A DNA stretch of 64,000 nucleotides, taken from assembly GCF_900099785.1 (NCBI RefSeq), contig NZ_FNDS01000009.1, positions 124,001-188,000 of the forward strand, in the 5' to 3' direction. The position numbers and the translations under genes were made by a program. A model generated the notes under the pieces. That model was not told where the DNA came from. It did not search any database and saw only the letters and a list, made by a program, of their open reading frames with translations. The DNA comes from Pseudomonas panipatensis (GTDB taxonomy: Bacteria > Pseudomonadota > Gammaproteobacteria > Pseudomonadales > Pseudomonadaceae). Below, piece by piece: positions 36,583 through 45,012 of the stretch; the first letter of the stretch is position 1, and each line of letters begins with the position of its first letter.

Positions 36583-36598
36583 CCATTAGGTTATGGAT
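36575..36598 (+). promoter_or_regulatory. PcaQ box upstream of pcaH
   Basis: Perfect 10-bp arms (36575-36584, 36589-36598) around a 4-bp spacer; the core is ATAACC-ATTA-GGTTAT. The published PcaQ target in Sinorhizobium is ATAACC-N4-GGTTAA, a match at 11 of 12 positions. It overlaps the pcaQ stop (36580-36582) and sits about 105 bp before pcaH, a good position for LysR-type activation. Confidence 0.75.
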
Positions 36599-36701
36599 GT
36601 GACGCGTCTTTTCAATGTTCATGGCGGCCAAGGTGCCGGAAACTGTAGGTCAGCTGCCTGATCTACCCAGGCTCCTATAACTTCAACAAGAGGAGACCGC
36701 C

Positions 36702-37421
36702 ATGTCCAACGCGGACAACAGCCGTTTCGTCATTCGTGACCGCAACTGGCACCCCAAAGCCTTGACCCCCGACTACAAGACCTCCGTCCCGCGCTCTCCG
36801 CGCCAGGCGCTGGTGAGCATTCCGCAATCGATCTCGGAAGCCAGCGGTCCGGACTTCTCGCACCTGAAGTTCGGCGAGCACGACAACGATCTGCTGCTCA
36901 ACTTCAACAACGGCGGTCTGCCGATCGGCGAGCGCATCATCGTCGCCGGTCGTGTCATGGACCAGTACGGCAAGCCGATCCCGCACACCCTGGTGGAAAT
37001 GTGGCAAGCCAACGCCGGCGGCCGCTACCGGCACAAGAACGACCGCTACCTGGCCCCGCTGGACCCGAACTTCGGCGGTGTCGGCCGTGCCCTCACCGAT
37101 GCCGACGGCAACTACATGTTCCGCACCATCAAGCCCGGCCCCTACCCGTGGCGCAACGGCCCGAACGACTGGCGCCCGGCGCACATCCACTTCTCCATCA
37201 GCGGTCCGTCGATCTCCACCCGCCTGATCACCCAGTTGTACTTCGAGGGCGACCCGCTCATTCCGATGTGCCCGATCGTCAAGTCGATCGCCAACCCGGA
37301 CGCGGTACAGACGCTGATCGCCAAGCTCGACATGAGCATGGCCAATCCGATGGATTGCCTGGCCTACCGCTTCGACATCGTCCTGCGCGGTCAGCGCAAG
37401 ACCCATTTCGAGAACAAGTGA
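36702..37421 (+). CDS. pcaH: Protocatechuate 3,4-dioxygenase beta subunit
   Basis: This 239-residue subunit holds the catalytic Fe(III) of the enzyme that cleaves protocatechuate to 3-carboxy-cis,cis-muconate. The four ligands are visible: Tyr109 (GGRYRHK), Tyr148 (GPYPWR), His161 and His163 (PAHIHFS), at the spacing of the P. putida enzyme. The dioxygenase N-domain (about 20-60) is also present. AAGAGGAG lies before the ATG. pcaG follows after 11 bp with its own AGGAG, so the subunits are made together. Confidence 0.97.
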   Translation: MSNADNSRFVIRDRNWHPKALTPDYKTSVPRSPRQALVSIPQSISEASGPDFSHLKFGEHDNDLLLNFNNGGLPIGERIIVAGRVMDQYGKPIPHTLVEMWQANAGGRYRHKNDRYLAPLDPNFGGVGRALTDADGNYMFRTIKPGPYPWRNGPNDWRPAHIHFSISGPSISTRLITQLYFEGDPLIPMCPIVKSIANPDAVQTLIAKLDMSMANPMDCLAYRFDIVLRGQRKTHFENK

Positions 37422-37432
37422 GGAGTTTCGTC

Positions 37433-38038
37433 ATGCCTGTTCAACTGCTTCCCGAAACCCCCTCGCAGACCGCCGGTCCCTACGTTCACATCGGCCTGGC
37501 CCTGGCCGCCGCCGGTAACCCGCCGCGTCCCCAGGAAATCTGGAACGAGATGGCCAAGCCGGGCGCTCCGGGCGAGCACATCCTGCTCCTCGGCAACGTC
37601 TACGACGGCAACGGCCACCTGGTGCGCGACTCCTTCCTGGAGTTCTGGCAGGCCAACCACGAGGGCGTCTATGACAGCGCCTTCGACCTGGAAAAGCCGT
37701 TCAACAGCTTCGGCCGCACCGCCACCACCTTCGATGCCGGCGAGTGGACCTTGAAGACCGTCAAGCCGGGCGTGGTGAAGAACGCCGCCGGCGTGCCCAT
37801 GGCGCCGCACATCAACGTGTCGCTGTTCGCCCGTGGCATCAACATCCACCTGCAGACGCGTCTGTACTTCGAAGACGAAGCCGAGGCCAACGCCAAGGAC
37901 CCGGTGCTCAACCTGATCGAGCAGGCGCCGCGCCGCGAGACGCTGGTGGCGCGCCGTTGCGAAGTGAACGGGCAACTGGCCTACCGCTTCGACATCCGCA
38001 TCCAGGGCGAAGGGGAGACGGTGTTCTTCGACTTCTGA
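37433..38038 (+). CDS. pcaG: Protocatechuate 3,4-dioxygenase alpha subunit
   Basis: The 201-residue subunit begins MPVQLLPETPSQTAGPYVHIG, the conserved PcaG N-terminus that contributes to the active site, and has the same beta-sandwich fold as PcaH (VRDSFLEFWQANHEGVYDS; MAPHINVSLFARGINIHL) without the full set of iron ligands. It assembles with PcaH into the oligomeric enzyme. Stop is followed by a strong stem-loop before pcaB. Confidence 0.96.
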   Translation: MPVQLLPETPSQTAGPYVHIGLALAAAGNPPRPQEIWNEMAKPGAPGEHILLLGNVYDGNGHLVRDSFLEFWQANHEGVYDSAFDLEKPFNSFGRTATTFDAGEWTLKTVKPGVVKNAAGVPMAPHINVSLFARGINIHLQTRLYFEDEAEANAKDPVLNLIEQAPRRETLVARRCEVNGQLAYRFDIRIQGEGETVFFDF

Positions 38039-38066
38039 TCCAGGCGTGATTCCCGGAAATGGATCG

Positions 38067-38097
38067 ATGGGCGACCGGCGCAAGCCGTGTCGCCCAT
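38067..38097 (+). other. Stem-loop with GCAA tetraloop between pcaG and pcaB
   Basis: A 13-bp stem (38067-38079 with 38084-38097, one bulged T) closed by the stable tetraloop GCAA at 38080-38083, 28 bp after the pcaG stop and 60 bp before pcaB. No U-tract. It may set the relative levels of pcaHG and pcaBC mRNA by protecting the upstream part, or act as a partial terminator. Confidence 0.65.
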
Positions 38098-38156
38098 TGG
38101 CGCGTCTGGGGCGCCATACTCAATGCCAACAATGACCTGACAGCCAGGAGTCTTGC

Positions 38157-39515
38157 GTGAACGCTCCGAGCAACCAACTTTTCGATGCCTACTTCACCCA
38201 GCCGGCAATGCGCGAGCAGTTCTGCGACCGCGCGCGGGTGCAGGGCATGCTCGATTTCGAAGCCGCGCTGGCGCGTGCCGAGGCCCGCGTCGGGGTGATC
38301 CCGACGAGCGCGGTGGCGCCCATCGAAGCGGCCTGCCGCGCCGAGTACTACGATTTCGCCGCGCTGGCCCAGGCCATCTGCAGCGCCGGCAACTCCGCGA
38401 TCCCGCTGGCCAAGGCACTGGGCAAGCGGATCGCCGCGCGCGACGCCGAAGCCGAGCGCTATGTGCACCTCGGCGCCACCAGCCAGGACGCCATGGACAG
38501 CGGCTTGATCCTGCAATTGCGCGGCGCCGTGGCGTTGCTCGAAGCGGATCTGCAGCGCCTGACCGAGGCCCTGGCGCGGCAAGCCTGGAACCATATCGAT
38601 ACGCCCATGGCCGGACGCACCTGGCTGCAACATGCGACCCCGGTGACCCTGGGCATGAAGATCGCCGGCTGGCTCGGTGCGCTGACTCGCCACCGCCAGC
38701 GCCTGGCCGAACTCAAGCCGCGCCTGCTGGTGCTGCAGTTCGGCGGCGCCTCGGGCAGCCTCGCGGCCCTCGGCGATCAGGGCCTGGCCGTGGCCGAGGC
38801 GCTGGCCGGGGAGCTTCAGTTGCATCTGCCGGAGCAGCCCTGGCACACCCAGCGCGACCGTCTGGCCGAGTTCGCCGCCTGGCTCGGCCTGCTCGCCGGC
38901 AGCCTCGGCAAATTCGGCCGTGACCTCAGCCTGCTGATGCAGACCGAGGCCGGTGAAGTCTTCGAGCCCGCCGCGCCGGGCAAGGGCGGCTCCTCGACCA
39001 TGCCGCACAAGCGCAACCCGGTCGGCGCCGCGGTGCTGATCGGTGCCGCCACGCGGGCGCCGGGGCTGGTCTCGACCATGCTCAGCGCCATGCCCCAGGA
39101 GCACGAGCGCAGCCTCGGCCTCTGGCACGCCGAGTGGGACACCCTGCCGGAACTCTGCTGCCTGGTCTCCGGCGCCTTGCAACAGGCCCTGGCGATCGTG
39201 CCCGAGCTGGAAGTGGATGCCGCGCGCATGCGCCAGAACCTCGAACTGACTCAGGGCCTGGTGCTCGCCGAGGCGGTGAGCATCGCCCTGGCCCAGCGCA
39301 TCGGCCGCGACGCTGCGCACCACCTGGTCGAGCAGTGCTGCCGCCAGGCGGTGAAAGAGCGTGCGCACCTGCGCAAGGTGCTCGGCGACAACGCCGAGGT
39401 GCGCGCGCAGCTCAGCGATACCGACCTCGACCGCCTGCTCGACCCGGCCCAATACCTGGGCCAGGCCCAGCACTGGGTCGAGCGCGCCCTGGCCGAACAC
39501 CAGCGCCTGGGTTGA
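38157..39515 (+). CDS. pcaB: 3-carboxy-cis,cis-muconate cycloisomerase
   Basis: This 452-residue enzyme of the fumarase/aspartase superfamily forms 4-carboxymuconolactone. The superfamily signature GGSSTMPHKRNPVGA is at about 276-290, with HLGATSQDAMDSG near 102-114 and GRTWLQHATPVTLG near 152. The start is GTG at 38157 with CAGGAG 8 nt before it. It lies in the same direction as pcaHG and pcaC; the stem-loop upstream may mark a processing point. Confidence 0.95.
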   Translation: MNAPSNQLFDAYFTQPAMREQFCDRARVQGMLDFEAALARAEARVGVIPTSAVAPIEAACRAEYYDFAALAQAICSAGNSAIPLAKALGKRIAARDAEAERYVHLGATSQDAMDSGLILQLRGAVALLEADLQRLTEALARQAWNHIDTPMAGRTWLQHATPVTLGMKIAGWLGALTRHRQRLAELKPRLLVLQFGGASGSLAALGDQGLAVAEALAGELQLHLPEQPWHTQRDRLAEFAAWLGLLAGSLGKFGRDLSLLMQTEAGEVFEPAAPGKGGSSTMPHKRNPVGAAVLIGAATRAPGLVSTMLSAMPQEHERSLGLWHAEWDTLPELCCLVSGALQQALAIVPELEVDAARMRQNLELTQGLVLAEAVSIALAQRIGRDAAHHLVEQCCRQAVKERAHLRKVLGDNAEVRAQLSDTDLDRLLDPAQYLGQAQHWVERALAEHQRLG

Positions 39516-39579
39516 TTCCAGGCCTTCCATTGATCCGCGCCGGCGCACCGTGCCGGCGGCACAAACGAGAGAAGTCACG

Positions 39580-39975
39580 ATGGACGAGAAACAACGTTAC
39601 GAAGCTGGCATGCAGGTACGTCGCGCGGTGCTGGGCGATGCCCACGTCGACCGCAGCCTGCAGAACCGCACGGCATTCAACGAAGAGTTCCAGGAAATGA
39701 TCACTCGCCATGCTTGGGGCGATATCTGGACCCGTCCCGGCCTGCCGCGCCACACCCGCAGCCTGATCACCATCGCCATGCTCATCGGCATGAACCGCGA
39801 GGGCGAACTGAAGCTGCACCTGCGCGCCGCGCGCAACAATGGGGTGAGCCGCGAAGAGATCAAGGAAGTGCTGCTGCAGAGCGCCATCTACTGCGGAATC
39901 CCCGCCGCCAACGCGACCTTCCACCTGGCCGAGGAGGTGTGGAACGAGCTGGGCGTGGAGTCGCTGGAGGGCTGA
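39580..39975 (+). CDS. pcaC: 4-carboxymuconolactone decarboxylase
   Basis: The 131-residue product decarboxylates 4-carboxymuconolactone to beta-ketoadipate enol-lactone. The CMD motif region is visible (PRHTRSLITIAMLIGMNREGELKLHLRAARNN; SAIYCGIPAANATFHLA). It is a stand-alone PcaC, not fused to the enol-lactone hydrolase PcaD, and no pcaD follows, so the pathway must be completed elsewhere. AGAGAAG precedes the ATG. Confidence 0.95.
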   Translation: MDEKQRYEAGMQVRRAVLGDAHVDRSLQNRTAFNEEFQEMITRHAWGDIWTRPGLPRHTRSLITIAMLIGMNREGELKLHLRAARNNGVSREEIKEVLLQSAIYCGIPAANATFHLAEEVWNELGVESLEG

Positions 39976-39977
39976 GT

Positions 39978-40000
39978 CCCGCCGTGCGGCCCGCGGCGGG
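39978..40000 (+). terminator. Stem-loop after pcaC
   Basis: CCCGCCG (39978-39984) and CGGCGGG (39994-40000), 9-nt loop, starting 3 bp after the pcaC stop, between converging pcaC and the DUF2252 gene. No U-tract, so termination is uncertain. Confidence 0.4.
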
Positions 40001-40078
40001 TAACGCCGGGGTGTCTTCCGCCGCGGATTGCCTCGGCGCTGAGCGCCGCGTGCAGCGAAGCCCGTCGGGCTGGCGCGC

Positions 40079-41488
40079 TCAGGGCAAGCGGTCAGCGCTG
40101 AAATCCGCCTCCGAGCGGGCCTGCAACTGACCCTTGCGGCAGGCCCGCTGGAAGCGCTCGAAGTCACGCTCGTTCTGCGTCGCATAGGCTTTGGCGTAGA
40201 GCAGCAGGGCATCGGCCAGGGCGTCGCTCTTGCCGATGTAGCCGGCGATTTCCGTCGCCCGCCCGGAGGCCTTGGCGTGGGCACGCGCCAGGGCCTGGCC
40301 GCAGACCCGCGCATAGGCGGCGAAGACTTCGTCGTCGAAGGTTTCCACCTCTGCCGAGACCTTCATGTCACGCAGTTGCCGCACGTAGAAGTGGCGGCCA
40401 TGGGAGCCGGTGGTCCAGCCGAGGAACAGGTCGCTGGCCGATTGCATCAGGCGTTGCCCTTCCACCACCCGCTGGCCCTCATGGCGGGTGCGCAGTTTGG
40501 CCTTCACGTAATCCGCCAGCACCGAGCGTCGCGCTTCCTTGAACTGCAGGAACAGCGGCTGCTCCTGATCGTCGGTGAGCAGTGCCACCAGGCAGCGGGT
40601 GCCGACACTGCCGACGCCGACCACCTTGAACACCAGGTCCTGGACCTTGAAGCGCGCCAGCAGGTCGCGGCGATCGGCATTCAGGGTGCCGCGATAGTCG
40701 CGCATGAACGCCTCGTAGAGGTCCTGCCAGTGTTCCAGGCGCGCCCAGTCATCGTCCTTGTCGAGCAGGCTGGTGCTGGCATGCAGGTGGAAGATTTCCG
40801 GCAGGTCGTCGCGGATCAGCAGGCGGCCCTGCTTGTCGCGTTCGCTGATCTTCGGCAGCAGCCCGGCATGGGTGCGCCGCGAAGCCTTGTCGATGGCTTT
40901 CTGCACATGCTGGCGCAGGCTGGCGTTACCTTTCACCCGCTCCAGCGCCACTTCGTAGTCGATGCGCCCGTACCAGAGTTCGAGGGCGCCCTGCTCGGCG
41001 CACTCGGCCATGGTGTTGCGGTAGGCAGCGACCGTCTCGCGGCAGACGTTCTCTTCGACGGTCTCGCCGTGGCGCAGGTCGCGGGCAGCGATCAGGAAGC
41101 TCGCCACCAGGCGCTTGAGGTCCCACTCCCAGGGGCCGGGGTGGGTCTCGTCGAAGTCGTTGACGTTGAACAGCAGGTTGCGCTCGGGCGAGGCGAAGCC
41201 GCCGAAGTTCATCAGGTGGCAGTCGCCGCAGATCGGCAGGTTCAGGCCCATGCTCGCCGTGCTGGCCAGGTCGTAGGCCTGCAACAGCGCGTTGCCGCGA
41301 TAGAAGGCGTAGGGCGAGACCAGCATACGTCCGTAGCGCAACGGCACCAGCGACTGCACGCGCCCGGCGCTGGAGGCCTCGATCAGCGGCAGCGGATCGC
41401 GGCCGATGCGTCCGGGGTCGGAGTGCGTGCTGCGCGGGCAGTCGATGCGAGCGGACTTGCCCCGCCGACGAAGTTCCTGGATGTCCAT
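40079..41488 (-). CDS. DUF2252-family protein
   Basis: The 469-residue soluble protein belongs to DUF2252, whose conserved core resembles kinase-like phosphotransferases: YAFYRGNALLQAYDLA, ICGDCHLMNFGGFASPERN (about 98-116) and FNVNDFDETHPGPWEWDLKRLV (about 119-140) correspond in style to the HGD and metal-binding loops of aminoglycoside-phosphotransferase folds. Substrate is unknown. The start was set at 41488 (MDIQELRRRGK). It stands alone, divergent from the DUF1615 lipoprotein gene. Confidence 0.85.
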   Translation of the reverse strand: MDIQELRRRGKSARIDCPRSTHSDPGRIGRDPLPLIEASSAGRVQSLVPLRYGRMLVSPYAFYRGNALLQAYDLASTASMGLNLPICGDCHLMNFGGFASPERNLLFNVNDFDETHPGPWEWDLKRLVASFLIAARDLRHGETVEENVCRETVAAYRNTMAECAEQGALELWYGRIDYEVALERVKGNASLRQHVQKAIDKASRRTHAGLLPKISERDKQGRLLIRDDLPEIFHLHASTSLLDKDDDWARLEHWQDLYEAFMRDYRGTLNADRRDLLARFKVQDLVFKVVGVGSVGTRCLVALLTDDQEQPLFLQFKEARRSVLADYVKAKLRTRHEGQRVVEGQRLMQSASDLFLGWTTGSHGRHFYVRQLRDMKVSAEVETFDDEVFAAYARVCGQALARAHAKASGRATEIAGYIGKSDALADALLLYAKAYATQNERDFERFQRACRKGQLQARSEADFSADRLP

Positions 41489-41668
41489 GGCTGGTCTCTT
41501 CGCGGGGGAGATCATTCGAGCTTAGAGGCTGCGCGGACGCCTGCAAGGCGGGGCGAGGTCGGCGGACGGCTTCGGGGGCGGCATGAAAAGCCACCGAGCG
41601 CAGGTAGTATCCGTAGGATGAGCCAGGCGTCCTCGCCGTCCTCTTTGCGCCACGAGACCTGCGAATCC

Positions 41669-42802
41669 ATGAAACCGCTCGTTCTGTCATCGCCTTTTCC
41701 CGCTTCCTCGGCTGCGCGCCTGCTGGGGCTCTCGCTGCTGTTGCTGGTACTTGTCGGCTGTGGCTCGCAGGCCAGGCGCCCGGCCCCCGAGGCGACCCCG
41801 GCGCAGGTGCGTGGCACGCTGCTCCGGCTGCTGCCGGACAGCCTCGCCGACCGCCAGGGCTGGGCCGCCGACATCCAGGCTGCCTTTGCCGCGCAGAAGC
41901 TGGCGCCGACCCGTGAGAATCTCTGTTCGGTGCTGGCGGTCGCCGAGCAGGAGTCCAACTTCCAGGCCGACCCGCAGGTGCCCGGCCTGGGACGCATTGC
42001 CCGTGGCGAAATGCAGCGACGCGCCGAGCGCCTGCATGTTCCCGGCTTCGTCCTGGACGCCGCGCTGGCGCTGAAGTCACCCGGCGGCAAGAGTTACAGC
42101 CAGCGTCTCGACGCGGTGCACAGCGAGCGTGAGCTGAGCGCCATCTTCGATGACTTCATCGGCATGGTGCCGCTCGGTGAGCAACTCTTCGGGCGTTTCA
42201 ACCCGGTGCACACCGGCGGCCCCATGCAGGTCAGCGTGGCCTTCGCCGAAGCGCACGCGCAGGGCTATCCCTACCCGATCCTGGGCAGCATCCGTCATGA
42301 AGTCTTCAGTCGTCGCGGCGGCCTGTATTTCGGCATCGCCCACTTGCTCGGCTACCCGGTGGCCTACGACAAACCGCTGTACCGCTTCGCCGACTACAAC
42401 GCCGGCTGGTACGCCAGCCGCAATGCCGCCTTCCAGCGCGCCCTGAGTCTGGCCTCGGGGAAACCCCTGGCGCTGGATGGCGACCTGATCCGTTACGACA
42501 GCGGCGGCGCCGGCGCCACCGAACTCGCGGTACGCAGCCTGGGCAAGCGCCTGGACATGAGCGACAGCGACATTCGTCGTGCCCTGGAGCAGGGCGAACA
42601 GCCTGGGTTCGGCGACACCCGGCTGTACAGCCGGGTCTTCGCCCTGGCCGAAAAGGCCGAAGGCAGGCCGCTGGCCCGCGCGATATTGCCGGGCATCACC
42701 CTGAAGAGCCCGAAGATCACCCGCCAACTGACCACCGCCTGGTTCTCCCAGCGGGTCGATGAGCGTTACCAGCGTTGTCTGGAGCGGGCAGGGAAGGGCT
42801 GA
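41669..42802 (+). CDS. DUF1615 lipoprotein
   Basis: The 377-residue product has a lipoprotein signal (LLLVLVGC, lipid-bearing Cys at about 31) and a DUF1615 body. EQESNFQADP near 92 and the HTGGPMQVSVAFAEAHAQ stretch look like the Glu-containing active site and substrate cleft of a lysozyme-like (SLT) fold, so a cell-wall role is possible. The next residue after Cys is Gly, which permits outer-membrane sorting. The ATG at 41669 was preferred to one 17 codons upstream since it gives a normal signal length. Confidence 0.83.
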   Translation: MKPLVLSSPFPASSAARLLGLSLLLLVLVGCGSQARRPAPEATPAQVRGTLLRLLPDSLADRQGWAADIQAAFAAQKLAPTRENLCSVLAVAEQESNFQADPQVPGLGRIARGEMQRRAERLHVPGFVLDAALALKSPGGKSYSQRLDAVHSERELSAIFDDFIGMVPLGEQLFGRFNPVHTGGPMQVSVAFAEAHAQGYPYPILGSIRHEVFSRRGGLYFGIAHLLGYPVAYDKPLYRFADYNAGWYASRNAAFQRALSLASGKPLALDGDLIRYDSGGAGATELAVRSLGKRLDMSDSDIRRALEQGEQPGFGDTRLYSRVFALAEKAEGRPLARAILPGITLKSPKITRQLTTAWFSQRVDERYQRCLERAGKG

Positions 42803-42893
42803 GCGAGAAGCGATGCAGGACTGGAGCCCTTGCCGTGGATTCTCTAAAGTCGCGCCGTTTCTACCCACACAATGACAACAAGGAGTGTTCCCC

Positions 42894-43313
42894 ATGTCCC
42901 TCAGCGCCAGCGCTGTCACTTTGCTCGGGTTGGTCGCCTGGAGCCTGTTGCTGCTTTTCATCATGGTCAATCAACGGGGGCTGCTGGTGCTCGGTGGACG
43001 CATGAAGGTCAATGCCTTCAGCGCCGACGGCAGCAATACGCCCAGTGCGTTCGGCCAGCGCTTGGTCCGTGCCCATGCCAATAGCGTGGAGAATCTACCG
43101 CTGTACGCCGCCGCGCTGCTCTACGCCATGGTCAGCGGGCAGACCCAGCTCACCGACCCGCTGGCGCCGCTGCTGCTGGGCGCGCGCCTGTTCCAGTCGC
43201 TGATGCACCTGATCAGCACCTCGGCGTTGTTCGTCTGGCTGCGCTTCGCCGGCTTCCTGGTGCAGATGCTGATTCTCGCCTGGTGGCTGCTGCGCCTGGC
43301 TGGGCTGGCCTGA
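42894..43313 (+). CDS. MAPEG-family membrane protein
   Basis: The 139-residue protein has four hydrophobic helices and the MAPEG pattern (RLVRAHANSVENLPLYAAALL, about 50-70, with the Arg/Asn/Glu set that binds glutathione in eukaryotic members). Bacterial members are membrane proteins of mostly unknown substrate. AAGGAG is 8 nt before the ATG at 42894. It follows the DUF1615 gene by 91 bp. Confidence 0.87.
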   Translation: MSLSASAVTLLGLVAWSLLLLFIMVNQRGLLVLGGRMKVNAFSADGSNTPSAFGQRLVRAHANSVENLPLYAAALLYAMVSGQTQLTDPLAPLLLGARLFQSLMHLISTSALFVWLRFAGFLVQMLILAWWLLRLAGLA

Positions 43314-43365
43314 GAACGGCAATGGCGCTCGCGGCGGCCCTGGCGCGGGCCGTCGGTGTCGTGAA

Positions 43366-44340
43366 TCAGTCAGCGACGGCTCTCGCGCCGTCCGCTGGCT
43401 GGCCTTGCCAGTGGGCCGCCTCCAGGCGATTGCGGCCGTTCTGTTTGGCCTGGTAGAGCAGCCGGTCCACGGCCTCGATGAAGGGCAGCGGTGTGTCATC
43501 CAGGGTCGGGATCAGGCTTCCGACGCCGAGACTGATGGTCAGCAGCGTGGCGACGGCGGATTTCTCGTGGGGGATGCATTGCTCGCGCACCCGCCGGCGG
43601 CAGCGTTCGGCGACCTGTACGGCGGCCTCCAGATCGGTTTCCGGGAGGATCAGAACGAACTCTTCGCCACCAAAGCGGGCGACGAAGTCCCGTGGCCGGC
43701 TCAGCGCGCCTTGCAGGATCTGGCCGACGCTCTTCAGGCAGTCGTCGCCCTGGATGTGCCCGTAGTGGTCGTTGTATTGCTTGAAACAGTCGATATCCAG
43801 CAGCACCAGCGACAACGGCTGGCCACTGCGCTGGGCGCTGGCCCATTCGCTGGCCAGAACGCGGTCGAACATGCGCCGGTTGGCGACGCCGGTAAGGCCA
43901 TCCTTGTAGGAGTACTCTTCGAGTTGTTTCTGCAGGCTCAGCAGTTGCTCCTCGGTCTTCTTCCGTTCGCTGATATCGAACATGAAGCCGACCAGCGCTT
44001 CCACCTCACCCTCGGCGTTGCGCAGCACATGCACCACATCGCGAATCCAGACGTACTCGCCGCTCGCGGTCAGCGCCCGGTAGTCGGCCTCGTGGTCGGT
44101 GCCGGCCTGGGATTGAGAGACGCAGAAAGCCACCACGGCATCGCGGTCCTCCGGGTGCATGCGCTGCGCCCAGTCCTCCACGCTGATCCAACTGGATGGA
44201 CTCCAGCCCAGCAGCTTCTCGATCTGCGGGCCGATATAGGCGAAGGTCATACTCTTCCAGTCGATTTTCCAGGGAATCGCTTTGGTTGATTCCAGCAACG
44301 CCTTGTAGACCTCATGGGTAGTTCCGACTTCGTCGTTCAT
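43366..44340 (-). CDS. PAS-GGDEF diguanylate cyclase
   Basis: The 324-residue cytoplasmic protein has an N-terminal PAS/PAC sensor (about 10-125, ending FMFDISERKKTEEQ), a short coiled linker and a GGDEF domain (about 145-315). The catalytic motif is GGEEF at 224-228, with an RPRD inhibitory site at 215-218, so it should be active and subject to product inhibition. DIDCFKQYNDHYGH is the metal/substrate-binding segment. It makes c-di-GMP in response to an unknown PAS ligand. It is divergent from a small lipoprotein gene. Confidence 0.93.
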   Translation of the reverse strand: MNDEVGTTHEVYKALLESTKAIPWKIDWKSMTFAYIGPQIEKLLGWSPSSWISVEDWAQRMHPEDRDAVVAFCVSQSQAGTDHEADYRALTASGEYVWIRDVVHVLRNAEGEVEALVGFMFDISERKKTEEQLLSLQKQLEEYSYKDGLTGVANRRMFDRVLASEWASAQRSGQPLSLVLLDIDCFKQYNDHYGHIQGDDCLKSVGQILQGALSRPRDFVARFGGEEFVLILPETDLEAAVQVAERCRRRVREQCIPHEKSAVATLLTISLGVGSLIPTLDDTPLPFIEAVDRLLYQAKQNGRNRLEAAHWQGQPADGARAVAD

Positions 44341-44442
44341 GGCTGGCTCATGCTGAAGGGGAGGGGCTTCCGGCGTGGCGTTGATCCCTGGCAAAGGGCC
44401 TCAGGGTAGCGGCTGCGGTACGGGTATCCGCATGCCGTCTGT

Positions 44443-44459
44443 CAGATTTTGCGAATCTG
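44443..44459. promoter_or_regulatory. Inverted repeat in the GGDEF/lipoprotein divergent gap
   Basis: CAGATT (44443-44448) and AATCTG (44454-44459) flank TTGCG, in the 204-bp gap between the two divergent genes. Possible operator; the factor is unknown. Confidence 0.35.
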
Positions 44460-44544
44460 TTTGTCGGTTGATTCCTTGCGTCGTGCAGGAATTTTTTTCC
44501 GCTCAGCGACTCCAACCCTGATCGAGTCAGGTGATGGATGAAAG

Positions 44545-44949
44545 ATGAACCTCAAGTTGCTCCCGTTGATCGGCCTCGCCGTGTTGCTCAGTGCGTGCGG
44601 CAAGAAGGAAGCAGAAGTCTGTGCCAGCAAGGATGTGCGCAATCAATTGGTCAAGGTCTTCACCGACGGCCCCCTGGCGGGCCGCGCATCGCTGCTGGCG
44701 GACAGTGAACTGAAGGACGCGGTCATCCTCAGCAAGGACCCGGACAGCGGCGTGCTCGAATGCGTCGCCACCCTGAGTGTGCCGGTCGGCAAACAGGTGG
44801 TGGAAGGCCCCCTGCAATACCACATCGCGCCGGCGGCCAAGTCCGAACACGATTACCTGCTGCTCTACACCAAGGGTGAGCGCACCGTGGCCCTGGCCAA
44901 TCGCATCCAGCGGGTGTTCCCCAGCGCTGACGCAGCGCCGGCGCAGTGA
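44545..44949 (+). CDS. Small periplasmic lipoprotein, unknown function
   Basis: The 134-residue product has a lipobox (LLSAC, Cys at 18) followed by KKEAEVCASKDV. Two further Cys (about 26 and 73) could form a disulfide. I recognise no named family. Gly-Lys after the lipid Cys is consistent with outer-membrane sorting. It is followed by a strong bidirectional terminator. Confidence 0.75.
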   Translation: MNLKLLPLIGLAVLLSACGKKEAEVCASKDVRNQLVKVFTDGPLAGRASLLADSELKDAVILSKDPDSGVLECVATLSVPVGKQVVEGPLQYHIAPAAKSEHDYLLLYTKGERTVALANRIQRVFPSADAAPAQ

Positions 44950-44967
44950 TCGCTCGCCCTCGCCAAT

Positions 44968-44998
44968 AAAAAAGCCCGGCCATGAGCCGGGCTTTTTT
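44968..44998. terminator. Bidirectional Rho-independent terminator
   Basis: A-run (44968-44973), GCCCGGC (44974-44980), loop CATGA, GCCGGGC (44986-44992), T-run (44993-44998). It serves the lipoprotein gene on the plus strand and the hydrolase gene on the minus strand. Confidence 0.93.
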
Positions 44999-45012
44999 CA
45001 TCGATACGTCGC

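Noticed and set aside
40277-41668. Extension of the DUF1615 gene by 464 codons upstream
   Set aside because: It runs antisense through the DUF2252 gene; the lipoprotein signal at 41669 fixes the start.
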